DNA of 23,665 nt, from the NCBI GenBank assembly GCA_036567205.1, contig DATCVA010000360.1, positions 1 through 23,665 on the forward strand, written 5' to 3'. The notes beneath the pieces were generated by a model. It saw only the letters and a list, made by a program, of their open reading frames with translations. It was not told where the DNA came from and did no database searches. Shown here one piece after another: positions 23,343 to 23,665 of this stretch; the stretch's first letter is position 1, and the number at the start of each line of letters is the position of its first letter. The stretch comes from DATCVA01 sp036567205. GTDB taxonomy: Bacteria > Pseudomonadota > Gammaproteobacteria > Burkholderiales > Burkholderiaceae_B. A program made the position numbers and the translations under genes.

Positions 23343-23665
23343 ATGAGCTTCGACCCCCTAGGATCCCTGCTGGCTGCCGTCGTCATGCTTCTTATCGGCA
23401 CACTAGTCAACCGCAAAGTTTCTTTCCTGTCACGCTATAACATTCCTGATCCGATAACAGGCGGATTGCTTTTTGCTGTGCTGGCCTCGATTCTTCTAGC
23501 CGCCGCCGATTTCAAGGTAACGTTCGAGCAACCTATCAAACCCATTTTCCTGCTGATGTTTTTCAGCGGTGTCGGCCTATGCGCCGATTTACGCATGCTC
23601 AAACGCGGCGGCAAGGCCCTTCTGGCTTTTCTGGCTGTACTTCTTCCCTTCATCGCACTGCAAAA
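23343..23665 (+). CDS. gltS: Sodium/glutamate symporter GltS-like (partial, C-terminus beyond window)
   Basis: The first 107 residues of an inner-membrane transporter cut by the right edge. Translation gives MSFDPLGSLLAAVVMLLIG then a basic turn, FLSRYNIPDPITGGLLFAVL (29-48) and PIFLLMFFSGVGLCADLRML (67-86). These match the GltS family (sodium-dependent glutamate uptake), in which the IPxPVxGG and FF-x-x-GL-x-A patterns recur. Three hydrophobic helices are visible. The AGGA nearest the ATG is 14 nt away, further than usual, so the start may be a few codons off or translation may be weak. Regulation is probably through the nested repeats and promoter upstream. Confidence 0.85.
   Translation, partial: MSFDPLGSLLAAVVMLLIGTLVNRKVSFLSRYNIPDPITGGLLFAVLASILLAAADFKVTFEQPIKPIFLLMFFSGVGLCADLRMLKRGGKALLAFLAVLLPFIALQ

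Overview
The window looks like ordinary chromosomal DNA from a betaproteobacterium, most probably of the Alcaligenaceae (Bordetella / Achromobacter / Pusillimonas / Castellaniella neighbourhood). The main reason is the presence of two solitary Bug-type (TctC-like) solute receptors next to LysR regulators and catabolic enzymes, a layout typical of that family. The placement is inferred from gene content, not from a phylogenetic marker. I see no rRNA, tRNA, insertion sequence, integrase, phage gene or CRISPR array.

Layout. (1) 1-4224, minus strand: an iron-related periplasmic operon, imelysin > di-haem DUF1111 oxidoreductase > second imelysin-like protein > DUF1513 protein (cut by the window edge). 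Two Fur-box-like sequences lie upstream (4281-4299 and 4420-4438), one overlapping a candidate promoter. (2) 4702-6865, minus: an isocitrate lyase/PEP mutase superfamily enzyme and a membrane acyltransferase (AT3 family). (3) 7022-9391, minus: a CynX/NimT-type MFS exporter followed by a chromate transporter split into two overlapping half-genes. (4) 9560-10765, minus: purT, a purine biosynthesis gene. (5) 10944-21160: a catabolic locus with mirror symmetry. Its left arm is Bug receptor < HyuB < HyuA, diverging from a CatM/BenM-like LysR gene. Its right arm is a second LysR gene diverging from a TauD/TfdA dioxygenase, an enolase-superfamily (muconate-cycloisomerase-like) enzyme and a second Bug receptor. 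The two LysR genes meet tail to tail and overlap by 9 bp. (6) 21224-22380, minus: a DNA alkylation repair pair, ogt-like methyltransferase and AlkA-like glycosylase, overlapping by 4 bp. (7) 22757-23665, plus: a small glycine-zipper lipoprotein and the beginning of a GltS-type sodium/glutamate symporter, whose upstream region holds nested inverted repeats around a good promoter.

How the genes work together. The iron operon probably captures and handles periplasmic iron when iron is scarce. Each arm of the catabolic locus contains a regulator, two enzymes and a high-affinity receptor, which is a plausible pair of uptake-and-degradation modules for related small acids or cyclic amides. The substrates cannot be read from the sequence. 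The Bug receptors have no TctA/TctB membrane partners in the window, so those must be elsewhere or the receptors serve another role. This locus is the best candidate for an undescribed system: the families are well known, but the combination of dioxygenase, cycloisomerase and hydantoinase/carboxylase is not a pathway I can name.
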